Positions 13,541 to 20,254 of a stretch of DNA of 20,254 nt are shown piece after piece. The notes beneath the pieces were generated by a model. That model made no database searches and was not told the origin of the DNA. It saw only the letters and a list, made by a program, of their open reading frames with translations. The stretch spans positions 1 through 20,254 of the forward strand of contig CAZKYP010000039.1 of assembly GCA_964556885.1 (NCBI GenBank). Direction: 5' to 3'. Made by a program: the position numbers and the translations under genes. Positions within the stretch are counted from its first letter, which is position 1. Each line of letters begins with the position of its first letter. Source of the DNA: CAZKYP01 sp964556885. GTDB lineage: Bacteria > Planctomycetota > Phycisphaerae > Sedimentisphaerales > Anaerobacaceae.

Positions 13541-15652
13541 ATGGAAGATAATACGAAGATTGATATCGATCCCGAATTGGTTGCGGGATTTGTGGACGAG
13601 GCCGAAGAAGGGCTTGCTACACTGGACAGTCTTTTTGTGAAACTTGAAGCCGAGCCGACAAATCTTGATATTATTACGTCTATATTTCGTCCTATTCATA
13701 CCATAAAAGGTAACTCAGCTTTTTTTGGATTGATGAAGGTAAAGAAATTATCCCACGAAATGGAAACCCTATTGGACCTTGCCAAAAAGGAAAAATTTGT
13801 CCCCAATCAGTCGATTATCAATGTTTTACTTGCGGGAGTCGACAAACTGAAGGAAATGCTGCAGAGGACCCGTGAGCAAGAAAGTGAAATTCAAGACGAG
13901 AATTCCTTCAATGAACTTATCCAAAGAGTGATTTCCGCCAGAGAAATTAAAGAAGATAAAAAAGAACTATGGACTGAATTACTCCAAAAACTTGATAAAG
14001 TTAAAACAGATCTTTGCCGGCTTGATTCATCTTATACCGAACAAATTGATGCCGTTATTGCAATAGCATCCTGTCTGAAAGCCGACAAGACCGTTGTAAA
14101 TGGCCAAGCCGGTAAAGATCAAATTCAAAGTAAGGCCACTGTTCCCAAACCTTTACAGGAAATCAAATCCATTCTCGATCGCAAAGGTGAGGAAGGGCTG
14201 GACACAAACGACGCCGCTGTTGTTCTTGAAGACCTGACGGTTTTAAAGAAGCTTACCACGAATCAACAGGCTGTCGAGATTATTGACAGTGCTCTTGATG
14301 AGTATCACAGGGTGATTGGCGGCGGCGATAATGATCATTTATTATTGACTAAGCTGCTTCGAGAAAAGATTGAGGTACTGTTGTCGCTCGACGGCTGGAA
14401 AATAGAGTCCGATTCAGACAAGGCAAAACCTGTCAAGCAGAAGGAGGAGGTGACAAATCCAAAAGAACAACACAAAACTATGCGTGTCACGGAGGTAAGC
14501 ATCGATAATTTCCTTAGTCACGTGGGTGAGCTTATAGCGATCGGCGAGATGTATAATCACCTGCAAAAAACGATCTCGGAAAAGAGTTCGGAAACTGAAC
14601 TGGCAAATGAATTTAGAAGGATAAATGAGACCTTCAACAACCTGTCCGACAATCTGCAGAAGAGCATTATGGAGGTCAGGAAAGTATCCATCAACACATT
14701 ATTGCAAAAGATTCCAAGAATGGTCCGAGACACGGCTTCGGCCTGCAATAAGGAAATAAAAGTAGAATTGTCCGGAGAAGATATTGAAGTGGATAAAAGG
14801 CTTTTAGAAACCCTCGACGGACCGCTGACACATATGGTTCGCAATGCAGTTGACCATGGTATTGAGACACCTGAAGATCGGCTGGCATCCGGTAAGCCGC
14901 GTCAGGGAGTAGTGCGGGTGGCAGTAACTGAAACGGCTGACAAAGTAATGCTCCTGATATCAGATGATGGAAAAGGTTTGGATATCGAGGCTATAAGAAC
15001 AAAGGCCGTCAGTTTAGGTTTACTTGATGCAAACCAGGAAATATCGCAGGAACAGATTATCGATACGATATTCAGTTCCGGAGTTTCCACCGCCAAGAAA
15101 GTAACCGAGGTATCCGGTCGTGGCGTTGGGATGGATGTAGTCAAGCGTAATATTGCAGCAGCCAACGGTAACATATACATAGACACAAAACCGTGTCGGG
15201 GAACCGAATTTAGAATTCAATTGCCGAAAACCGTAAGCACTCTGATTATAAACGGATTTCTTGTGAAAATTGCTGATAATCGTTATGTGATTCCCATGGA
15301 GAAATTGCAGGAAGTATTCCGTCCGGAATCACATGAGATCAGTTCGATAGTCGGAAAAGGCGAATATGTAAACAGACACAATAACTTGCTTCCTGTTATC
15401 AGATTAGCCGAAGTTTTTGGCAATTCCTCGTCCGATCGTCAAAGTAAAACCGGCGATATAATGGTTTCAATCAATGCCAACAGGAAGAAAATAGTGATTT
15501 GTGTCGACGATGTAATCGGTGTACAAAAAGTTGTACTCAAGGAGTTAGATTCATTTAAAACCACTTCGCAGCTTTTTTCTGCGGCCGCATTAATGGGCGA
15601 TGGCACCGTGGCCATGGTCTTGGACGTCGATCATCTTTCTAATACAGAATAA
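13541..15652 (+). CDS. cheA: Chemotaxis histidine kinase CheA
   Basis: The protein has 703 residues. The P1 Hpt domain (about 10-115) has His53 in IHTIKGNSAFFG. Residues 140-310 are a helical, charged linker in which I cannot recognise a P2 (CheY/CheB-binding) domain. P3 dimerisation covers about 312-380 (VSIDNFLSHVGELIAIGE). The P4 ATPase covers about 380-562, with the N-box HMVRNAVDHGIE (Asn435, His439), DDGKGLD, a GVSTAKKVTEVSGRGVGMDVV lid segment and GTEFRIQLP. The P5 CheW-like domain covers 565-700 (IPMEKLQEVFR, VDDVIGVQKVVLK, ALMGDGTVAMVLDV). All catalytic motifs are intact. It binds CheW and receptors and phosphorylates receivers. The start is one base after the receiver gene, with AGGAAG inside that gene's end. 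Confidence 0.95.
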   Translation: MEDNTKIDIDPELVAGFVDEAEEGLATLDSLFVKLEAEPTNLDIITSIFRPIHTIKGNSAFFGLMKVKKLSHEMETLLDLAKKEKFVPNQSIINVLLAGVDKLKEMLQRTREQESEIQDENSFNELIQRVISAREIKEDKKELWTELLQKLDKVKTDLCRLDSSYTEQIDAVIAIASCLKADKTVVNGQAGKDQIQSKATVPKPLQEIKSILDRKGEEGLDTNDAAVVLEDLTVLKKLTTNQQAVEIIDSALDEYHRVIGGGDNDHLLLTKLLREKIEVLLSLDGWKIESDSDKAKPVKQKEEVTNPKEQHKTMRVTEVSIDNFLSHVGELIAIGEMYNHLQKTISEKSSETELANEFRRINETFNNLSDNLQKSIMEVRKVSINTLLQKIPRMVRDTASACNKEIKVELSGEDIEVDKRLLETLDGPLTHMVRNAVDHGIETPEDRLASGKPRQGVVRVAVTETADKVMLLISDDGKGLDIEAIRTKAVSLGLLDANQEISQEQIIDTIFSSGVSTAKKVTEVSGRGVGMDVVKRNIAAANGNIYIDTKPCRGTEFRIQLPKTVSTLIINGFLVKIADNRYVIPMEKLQEVFRPESHEISSIVGKGEYVNRHNNLLPVIRLAEVFGNSSSDRQSKTGDIMVSINANRKKIVICVDDVIGVQKVVLKELDSFKTTSQLFSAAALMGDGTVAMVLDVDHLSNTE

Positions 15653-15710
15653 ATGGCTGATAAAAGCTCGGGAGGACAAATTTATTTGTATTGATTGGCC
15701 AAATATAGAA

Positions 15711-15729
15711 CAGAACAACGTACGTTCTG
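15711..15729 (+). repeat. Small dyad in the cheA-cheD gap
   Basis: CAGAAC (15711-15716) and GTTCTG (15724-15729) form an inverted repeat with a 7-base loop. Outside it, ATTGG (15694-15698) can pair with CCAAT (15730-15734) over an unequal bulge. It lies 38 bases before the cheD start. Function unknown; the stems are short. Confidence 0.3.
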
Positions 15730-15752
15730 CCAATGGAATAATCTGTCTAATT

Positions 15753-15757
15753 AGGAG
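15753..15757 (+). promoter_or_regulatory. Ribosome binding site deciding the cheD start
   Basis: AGGAG (15753-15757) lies 9 bases before the ATG at 15767. An in-frame TTG at 15761 is only 3 bases from the site and is less likely. Confidence 0.75.
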
Positions 15758-15766
15758 AATTTGGGT

Positions 15767-16279
15767 ATGATTCGTAAATATTTGTTGCCCGGCGAATATT
15801 ATATCACCAATGAACGGATATTCATCGAAACACTCGTAGGTTCGTGTGTATGTGTTTGTTTATACAACACAAAAAACGGCTATGCCGCAATGAATCATTA
15901 CCTGCTCGATCAGCCGTATGGTATGAAAACAAACCACGATATCGGCAGATTCGGATCGACCTCGACCAAACATATCATCGATAAACTTCTAACTGTTGAC
16001 GCCAATTCCTCACACTATCGCGCGCATGTTTACGGCGGTGCGGCTATTGTCAAATCCGTGAGAGCAGGAATCGATGTCGGCACAAAAAATATCGAGATTG
16101 CTCATACGTTACTCCATAATTACCACATCCACATCATAAACGAAGATGTCGGAGGGATACGCGGAAGGCGCGTCAGGTTCAATACTGCCACAAATAATGT
16201 CGCTTTCAGGTATACAGGTGTTGAACAGAAGACCAGCGACTGGATGAAAATTTACAGCATACACAGCCCTAAAGAATAA
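15767..16279 (+). CDS. cheD: Chemoreceptor glutamine deamidase CheD
   Basis: The protein has 170 residues, the usual CheD length. CheD deamidates specific Gln residues of chemoreceptors to Glu, tuning methylation sites and CheA activation. The motif TLVGSCVCVCLY carries the nucleophile Cys27, and AAMNHYLL carries His44; with Thr22 these match the CheD catalytic set. The second half has VYGGAAIV, GIDVGTKNIE and EDVGGIRGRRVRF, all CheD hallmarks. It follows cheA by 114 bases, in keeping with the same operon. CheC, its usual partner in some lineages, is not in the window, nor are CheR and CheB. Confidence 0.93.
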   Translation: MIRKYLLPGEYYITNERIFIETLVGSCVCVCLYNTKNGYAAMNHYLLDQPYGMKTNHDIGRFGSTSTKHIIDKLLTVDANSSHYRAHVYGGAAIVKSVRAGIDVGTKNIEIAHTLLHNYHIHIINEDVGGIRGRRVRFNTATNNVAFRYTGVEQKTSDWMKIYSIHSPKE

Positions 16280-16426
16280 GATTAATCCCCTGCAATCAGA
16301 CTGTTGCGGTGAAAACTATAGAAGTCGGTTCTGAATATCATCAAGGCCCATTAAATATTCTATCAATAGTCCATTTCCACGTCACACAGTTGTCCGATTT
16401 AATCGTTCCATTTATATTTTCGTATT

Positions 16427-16475
16427 AAAATCAGGTAGTTTCCGCAATAAACTTACATACGTAATCAGCCGAATA
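16427..16475 (+). repeat. Conserved upstream element, copy 2 (before cheW2)
   Basis: This is the second copy of the 49-base element at 5199-5247 (40 of 49 identical, no gaps). It lies about 400 bases before the cheW2 start. TAAACTTA (16447-16454) and GCCGAATA (16468-16475), 12 bases apart, resemble sigma-28 boxes (TAAAGTTT and GCCGATAA) at six of eight positions each, with a spacer about one base longer than usual. Confidence 0.7.
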
Positions 16476-16560
16476 TGTCAAGTGTATCTTATTTGTCTAT
16501 GTATTCTATAGAGATATAAGACATGCAAAATCATAGACAACACTATCAGCATATGAATAA

Positions 16561-16578
16561 AAGAAACAACGGTTTCTT
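16561..16578. repeat. 7-bp inverted repeat
   Basis: AAGAAAC (16561-16567) pairs with GTTTCTT (16572-16578) around an AACG loop. No T-run follows on the + strand, so it is not a clear terminator for that strand. Confidence 0.4.
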
Positions 16579-16618
16579 AAAACAACGAAATTAAAATAAC
16601 ATTTTCATAGGGTCAATA

Positions 16619-16634
16619 AAGACATTAATGTCTT
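16619..16634. promoter_or_regulatory. 16-base perfect palindrome, possible operator
   Basis: AAGACATTAATGTCTT equals its own reverse complement. It has the size and symmetry of a binding site for a dimeric helix-turn-helix regulator. It lies about 240 bases upstream of cheW2. No second copy was seen upstream of cheW1. Confidence 0.4.
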
Positions 16635-16717
16635 GCTTTGCCGCTCTTTAATCGGATAGTTGCTTAAATTTGTTCATATTAACAACCTGTACCATTATAT
16701 GATTTTGACTGTCGAAG

Positions 16718-16762
16718 TTCCTGTCAAACCTGAACGGTTTGGGTCAAGGTGACTAACAGGAA
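16718..16762. promoter_or_regulatory. Nested dyad upstream of cheW2
   Basis: TTCCTGT (16718-16724) pairs with ACAGGAA (16756-16762). Inside it, AAACC (16726-16730) pairs with GGTTT (16736-16740) around TGAAC. It could fold as an RNA leader element or act as a paired operator. It is about 110 bases upstream of the cheW2 start. Confidence 0.35.
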
Positions 16763-16874
16763 TTATAAAATCGTCAGCTCAATATTAGATGGTGTGTATA
16801 TTAGATCCTTCGTATCGTTTTTTCATTTTGGAAGGAAGAATCTTATAGATTAAAAAACTTGTGGAGACCATATC

Positions 16875-17420
16875 ATGGTTCAAGCGACAAACCCAAAAAA
16901 ACAATCGGACAGAGTAGTCGAGGATAAAGAAGGAAAATACCTGACTTTCGCCCTTGGACCCGAGGAATACGGTTTGGAAATTCTGAAGGTCCGTGAGATT
17001 ATCGGTTATATGGATATAACTGCGGTGCCACAGACACCGTATTATGTAAAAGGAGTGATCAATCTCAGGGGGCAGGTTATTCCTGTAGTCGATCTGCGAG
17101 CCAAATTCGGCATGCAGACCACAGATGTCACGGAGCAGACTTGCATAATAGTGGTAGAAACTTCTCAGGAAGGCCGCTCATTCAGCACAGGTATCGTCGT
17201 CGACCGGGTTCAGGAAGTACTGGACATAGCCGGTAAAAACATAGAACAAGCCCCTCAATTCGGTTCTGAGGTCAATACGGATTTTATCCTCGGAATGGGT
17301 AAGATCGGTGAATCCGTCAAAATTCTGCTTGATATCGACTGCGTTCTCGATGGTGCAACTCTCCAATCATGCGCTCAATGTGTTGACGAAACATCTGTGA
17401 CGGATGACGAAGAGAAATAA
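16875..17420 (+). CDS. cheW: Chemotaxis coupling protein CheW (copy 2)
   Basis: The protein has 181 residues with a single CheW domain at about residues 20-160. It shares 124 of 141 core residues with the CheW at 5529, including the VREIIGYMDITAVPQTP, GVINLRGQVIPVVDLR, STGIVVDRVQEVLDIAG and TDFILGMGK segments. The N-terminal 20 residues and the C-terminal tail (here with CAQC and an acidic end) differ. GGAG lies 10 bases before the ATG. It heads the cheW2-porin-mcp2 group and follows a long regulatory region. The two CheWs are probably both incorporated in arrays with the single CheA seen here; whether they are specialised for one receptor each cannot be read from the sequence. Confidence 0.95.
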   Translation: MVQATNPKKQSDRVVEDKEGKYLTFALGPEEYGLEILKVREIIGYMDITAVPQTPYYVKGVINLRGQVIPVVDLRAKFGMQTTDVTEQTCIIVVETSQEGRSFSTGIVVDRVQEVLDIAGKNIEQAPQFGSEVNTDFILGMGKIGESVKILLDIDCVLDGATLQSCAQCVDETSVTDDEEK

Positions 17421-17454
17421 AGCACGGACAGATGCGGAACGGGTAAACAAAATG

Positions 17455-17460
17455 AAAGGA
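17455..17460 (+). promoter_or_regulatory. Ribosome binding site deciding the porin start
   Basis: AAAGGA (17455-17460) is 6 bases before the ATG at 17467. From there the protein begins MKSRKVMWMF, a normal signal-peptide start. In-frame ATGs at 17404 (inside cheW2) and 17452 would add a long polar leader before the signal peptide. Confidence 0.75.
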
Positions 17461-17466
17461 TATGTT

Positions 17467-18759
17467 ATGAAATCCAGGAAAGTAATGTGGATGTTTATTG
17501 TTGTAGTTGTTTTGGTTGTATGTTATGTATCCGCCGGAGCGGATAATCCGGCCGGTAACGGCACTCAACTGAATGACAGAATCGAAAAATTGGAAAAAGA
17601 AATTGCCGAATTAAAAAATATCGCTTCTGCTTCACCGCCTGGTGCAACCAGTTCCGGCAATGCCGATAAGAAGAGCCTCTGGTCAAGCCTGGACATCCAG
17701 CTTTATGGTTATATTAAAGCCGATGCTTCTTATGACAACTCACGTACGACACCTGGTAATTATGTTCTCTATGTTGATTCCGAGGCGACCAATAGAAACG
17801 ATGATGAATTCAATCTGACGGCAAACCAAACGCGTCTGGGCATGAATATTAGTGGGCCTCCGGATGGCGCCATGAAAGCATCCGGCCGTATTGAATTTGA
17901 TTTTTACGGCAACTACGCTTCCGAAAACAAGGCAAAGATTCAGATGCGTCACGCCTACATGATTTTTGACTGGCCCGAGGATAAATTCAGTATCCTGGCC
18001 GGCCAGGCTTCGGATGTGATATCGCCCCTGGTCCCGAATACCTTAAATTACACCGTGCTTTGGGATGCCGGCAATATCGGTTATCGTCGTCCCCAAATTC
18101 GCCTGACAAAATCATTTGTACCGGCGGATCAGGTCGAAATGAAATTTGAAGGCGCTGTGTCCCGCACAATCGGCCGCAACGACCTTACGAATTCCGAGAC
18201 CGGTGAAGACGCTGGTACTCCGACATTACAGGGAAGAGCCAGCGTAACCTTCCCGTTTTTCGGTCCTAAAAAGACAACCGTAGGTTTGTCTGGACATGTC
18301 GGCAAGGAGGAATACGATATCAATACACAGGGTGTGAATACGACCCTGCACAGTTCTTCGGTTAACCTTGATGTCACACAGCCGGTTTGTGAATGGCTGA
18401 CCGTTAAGGGAGAGTTGTTCTCAGGTAAAGCCCTGGATAGTTATTTTGGAGGTATAGGGCAGGGAGTAAATACGACAACTTTAAAGGAAATAGAAAGCAG
18501 GGGAGGCTGGATTGCCGCTGCTCTCGGCCCATGGACAGAGTGGATTTTTAATGTTGGTGCCGGCACTGACAACGTCGAAAGAGATGATGTTGCCAACGGC
18601 GGCCGAACCCTGAATACTTCGGTGTTCGGCAATTTAATCTATTCCTTAAACAAACACTCACAAATCGGTTTTGAACTGTCCCGCTGGACCACTCATTATC
18701 GCGGCCCGGGTGATGCAACAGATACGCGGGGCCAATTGTCGTTTATCTACAATTTCTAA
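17467..18759 (+). CDS. DcaP-like outer-membrane porin
   Basis: The protein has 430 residues from this start. Residues 1-25 are a signal peptide (KSRK, hydrophobic core, VSAGA). Residues 34-52 form a short coiled coil (LNDRIEKLEKEIAELKN), followed by a Ser/Gly-rich linker. From about residue 75 there are alternating beta-strand patterns (DIQLYGYIKADASYD, GRIEFDFYG, MRHAYMIFDW, IRLTKSF), and the chain ends in LSFIYNF with a C-terminal Phe, as in beta-barrels folded by the BAM complex. An N-terminal coiled coil plus this opening strand and the FSILAGQ...SPL segment are typical of DcaP-type trimeric channels, several of which pass carboxylates. The gene lies between cheW2 (46 bases) and mcp2 (60 bases), so transport may be linked to chemotaxis. 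The substrate is unknown. Confidence 0.8.
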   Translation: MKSRKVMWMFIVVVVLVVCYVSAGADNPAGNGTQLNDRIEKLEKEIAELKNIASASPPGATSSGNADKKSLWSSLDIQLYGYIKADASYDNSRTTPGNYVLYVDSEATNRNDDEFNLTANQTRLGMNISGPPDGAMKASGRIEFDFYGNYASENKAKIQMRHAYMIFDWPEDKFSILAGQASDVISPLVPNTLNYTVLWDAGNIGYRRPQIRLTKSFVPADQVEMKFEGAVSRTIGRNDLTNSETGEDAGTPTLQGRASVTFPFFGPKKTTVGLSGHVGKEEYDINTQGVNTTLHSSSVNLDVTQPVCEWLTVKGELFSGKALDSYFGGIGQGVNTTTLKEIESRGGWIAAALGPWTEWIFNVGAGTDNVERDDVANGGRTLNTSVFGNLIYSLNKHSQIGFELSRWTTHYRGPGDATDTRGQLSFIYNF

Positions 18760-18819
18760 CGGAGCTATTGTTGAAGGAGTGTGAATTGTTTTATTCCAAT
18801 AAATGAAGGAGTAAAGATA

Positions 18820-20254
18820 ATGTTGAACAGTGTAAAACTAAAAACAAAGCTGCTGGTCATAGGAATTTTTATGACCTTAATTCCGCTTGTCATCATTTCC
18901 CTGGTGGTATTCGTACAGAACAAGCGTATGGTACAGATTGCCGAACAGGGAAGTACCGATCTGGCCTATGCAGACCTCGACCACATAGCTAAAAACATAT
19001 ACGCTATGTGTCAGGCTCAGCAGGAGTCTCTTCAGGAAAATGTAAATGCATCTCTAAATGTTGCTCGAGATACTCTGAAAGACGCCGGCCAGATCGAACT
19101 CGCCGAGGAAAAGGTATCATGGGAAGCCGTCAATCAATTCACCAAGACATCATATCATGTCGAGCTGCCGAAGATGATGATCGGCGAAACCTGGCTTGGC
19201 CAGACCAGCGATATGAGCCTAACAGCTCCCATTGTGGACCACGTAAAAAGTCTTGTTCGGGGAACATGTACAATCTTCCAAAGAATGAATGACTCCGGCG
19301 ATATGCTGCGAGTTTGCACTAACGTGCAGAAACTGGACGGCCGGCGTGCAATTGGTACATATATTCCCAGTACCGATCCTGTAGTTGCAGGTGTGCTTCA
19401 GGGACAAAGTTATGGAGGCAGAGCGTTCGTTGTCAACCAATGGTATATCACTGCATACGAGCCTATATATGATAAGAATAACAAGGTTATCGGTATGCTG
19501 TATGTGGGTGTGCCGCAGGAGAGCGTTACTGTTCTGAGAGAAGCCATTATGGCCGCTGAGGTAGGCAAGACAGGATATGTATATGTACTTGACTCCAAGG
19601 GCAATTACGTTATCTCGAAGGATGGTAAGCGTGATGGCGAGTGCATTTACGAAGCAAAAGACGCTTCCGGTAATCTCTTTATCCAGGACATCTGCAAAAA
19701 AGCACTCAACCTCAAGGATGGCGAAATCGATGAGCAACGATATCCCTGGAAGAATGAGGGTGACACTATAGCCAGGGAAAAAGTTGTTCGCCTTATGTAC
19801 TTCAAACCCTGGGACTGGGTAATTGGTGTCGGTTCGTATCTGGACGAGTTCTACGAAGCACGCGATGAAGTCATTAAAGTCGGCTCGGCCAGCAATCGTA
19901 TTCTGGGATGTGTTCTTCTGGGGGCCTTCATCTCTACGGCATTGATTTGGTTTTTCATGGCCGGAGGTATTACGAAAAAAATCTATCGTATAGTGGACCA
20001 ACTATCCGAAGGCGCCGAACAGGTGGCTTCCGCCGCCGGCCAGGTCTCCGCCGCCTCACAATCGCTTGCCGAAGGTGCAACCGAGCAGGCGGCCGGTTTG
20101 GAAGAGACATCCTCCAGCCTCGAAGAAATGGCCTCTATGACAAAACAGAATGCCGATAACGCCCAGCAGGCCAATACCCTGTCATCCGGAGCGCGCAAGT
20201 CGGCCGGTTCCGGCACCGAAGCTATGAGCAGAATGAATACCGCTATCAACGACA
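18820..20254 (+). CDS. Methyl-accepting chemotaxis protein with Cache_3-Cache_2-type sensor (3' truncated)
   Basis: The frame is open from the ATG at 18820 to the window end (478 codons), with AAGGAG 8 bases upstream of the start. TM1 is about residues 11-32 and TM2 about 361-382. The 330-residue extracytoplasmic part resembles the Cache_3-Cache_2 fusion sensor: GTYIPSTDPVVAGVLQGQSYGG, YEPIYDKNNKVIGMLYVGVP, GKTGYVYVLDSKGNYVIS and FKPWDWVIGVGSYLDEF. Such domains bind small ligands, often organic acids, outside the membrane. As in mcp1, there is no full HAMP domain: ITKKIYRIVDQLSEGAEQ leads straight into the signalling domain. Over the visible start of that domain, 70 of 82 residues equal mcp1. 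The hairpin tip and methylation segment 2 lie beyond the window. It follows the porin by 60 bases. Confidence 0.92.
   Translation, partial: MLNSVKLKTKLLVIGIFMTLIPLVIISLVVFVQNKRMVQIAEQGSTDLAYADLDHIAKNIYAMCQAQQESLQENVNASLNVARDTLKDAGQIELAEEKVSWEAVNQFTKTSYHVELPKMMIGETWLGQTSDMSLTAPIVDHVKSLVRGTCTIFQRMNDSGDMLRVCTNVQKLDGRRAIGTYIPSTDPVVAGVLQGQSYGGRAFVVNQWYITAYEPIYDKNNKVIGMLYVGVPQESVTVLREAIMAAEVGKTGYVYVLDSKGNYVISKDGKRDGECIYEAKDASGNLFIQDICKKALNLKDGEIDEQRYPWKNEGDTIAREKVVRLMYFKPWDWVIGVGSYLDEFYEARDEVIKVGSASNRILGCVLLGAFISTALIWFFMAGGITKKIYRIVDQLSEGAEQVASAAGQVSAASQSLAEGATEQAAGLEETSSSLEEMASMTKQNADNAQQANTLSSGARKSAGSGTEAMSRMNTAIND

Larger units (their letters stand above)
16280..16874. other. Long non-coding region between cheD and cheW2
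   Basis: These 595 AT-rich bases contain no credible gene. They hold the second copy of the conserved element (16427-16475), a 7-bp hairpin (16561-16578), a 16-base perfect palindrome (16619-16634) and a two-level dyad (16718-16762). TTGACT at 16705-16710 and TATAAA at 16764-16769 occur but are not correctly spaced with each other. Such a length and density of dyads suggests a complex promoter region for the cheW2-porin-mcp2 unit. Confidence 0.5.

Noticed and set aside
15653..15694. A 13-codon ORF (MADKSSGGQIYLY) starting directly after the cheA stop.
   Set aside because: It resembles a CheW beginning only loosely, has no ribosome site and is too short to support. It may be chance or a tiny remnant.
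16280..16874. A sigma-54 promoter for the cheW2 group.
   Set aside because: No GG-N10-GC pair with the TGGCAC/TTGC context was found by reading the region.
17404..17466. Earlier in-frame ATGs for the porin (17404 and 17452).
   Set aside because: They would put a polar leader before a normal signal peptide, and the first overlaps cheW2. The ATG at 17467 has AAAGGA at 6 bases.

Overview
The window looks like part of the chromosome of a Gram-negative, motile, probably anaerobic bacterium. It encodes the C-terminal part of the [FeFe]-hydrogenase maturase HydF, a beta-barrel outer-membrane channel, several exported enzymes and a large chemosensory cluster. The gene style (HAMP-poor chemoreceptors, multi-domain phosphorelay proteins, moderate GC) fits Planctomycetota of the Phycisphaerae/Sedimentisphaerales type, or a deltaproteobacterium-like lineage. 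That placement is an impression from protein style, not a computed assignment. No rRNA, tRNA, CRISPR array, transposase or phage gene is visible.

Left part (1-5141). The window opens inside hydF, which ends at a perfect palindromic terminator. A convergent minus-strand gene encodes an exported fusion of a type-1 copper (cupredoxin) domain and a PQQ-type sugar dehydrogenase. Divergent from it are a MarR-like protein that lacks its DNA-binding segment and an exported CE1/feruloyl-esterase-like hydrolase with an N-terminal CBM48-like domain. A small orphan LuxR/FixJ-type DNA-binding protein follows after a non-coding stretch of about 380 bases.

Right part (5199-20254) is a chemosensory and phosphorelay cluster, all on the + strand. 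The order is: cheW1, a chemoreceptor with an extracytoplasmic zinc-binding CZB motif (mcp1), a REC-PAS-HisKA-HATPase-REC-Hpt hybrid kinase, an Hpt-REC protein, a REC-histidine kinase, a single-domain receiver, cheA, cheD, then a 595-base non-coding region, cheW2, a DcaP-like porin and a second chemoreceptor with a Cache_3-Cache_2-type sensor (mcp2, cut by the window end). Spacing from the hybrid kinase to cheA is tight (0-50 bases), which suggests co-transcription.

How it may work. Two receptors feed CheA through two nearly identical CheW couplers (124 of 141 core residues the same). CheD can deamidate receptors. Three histidine kinases, three Hpt domains and five receiver domains sit in one run, yet no receiver is joined to a DNA-binding or enzymatic output domain. 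The output is therefore either protein-protein (motor, arrays) or made by proteins encoded elsewhere. No cheR, cheB, cheC or plainly canonical cheY is in the window.

Most notable observation: a 49-base element (40 of 49 identical without gaps) lies in the non-coding region upstream of each cheW gene. Together with the paralogous CheW proteins and the similar receptor signalling domains, it suggests that a whole 'regulatory element-cheW-receptor' module was duplicated around the cheA core, and that a porin gene sits inside one copy.
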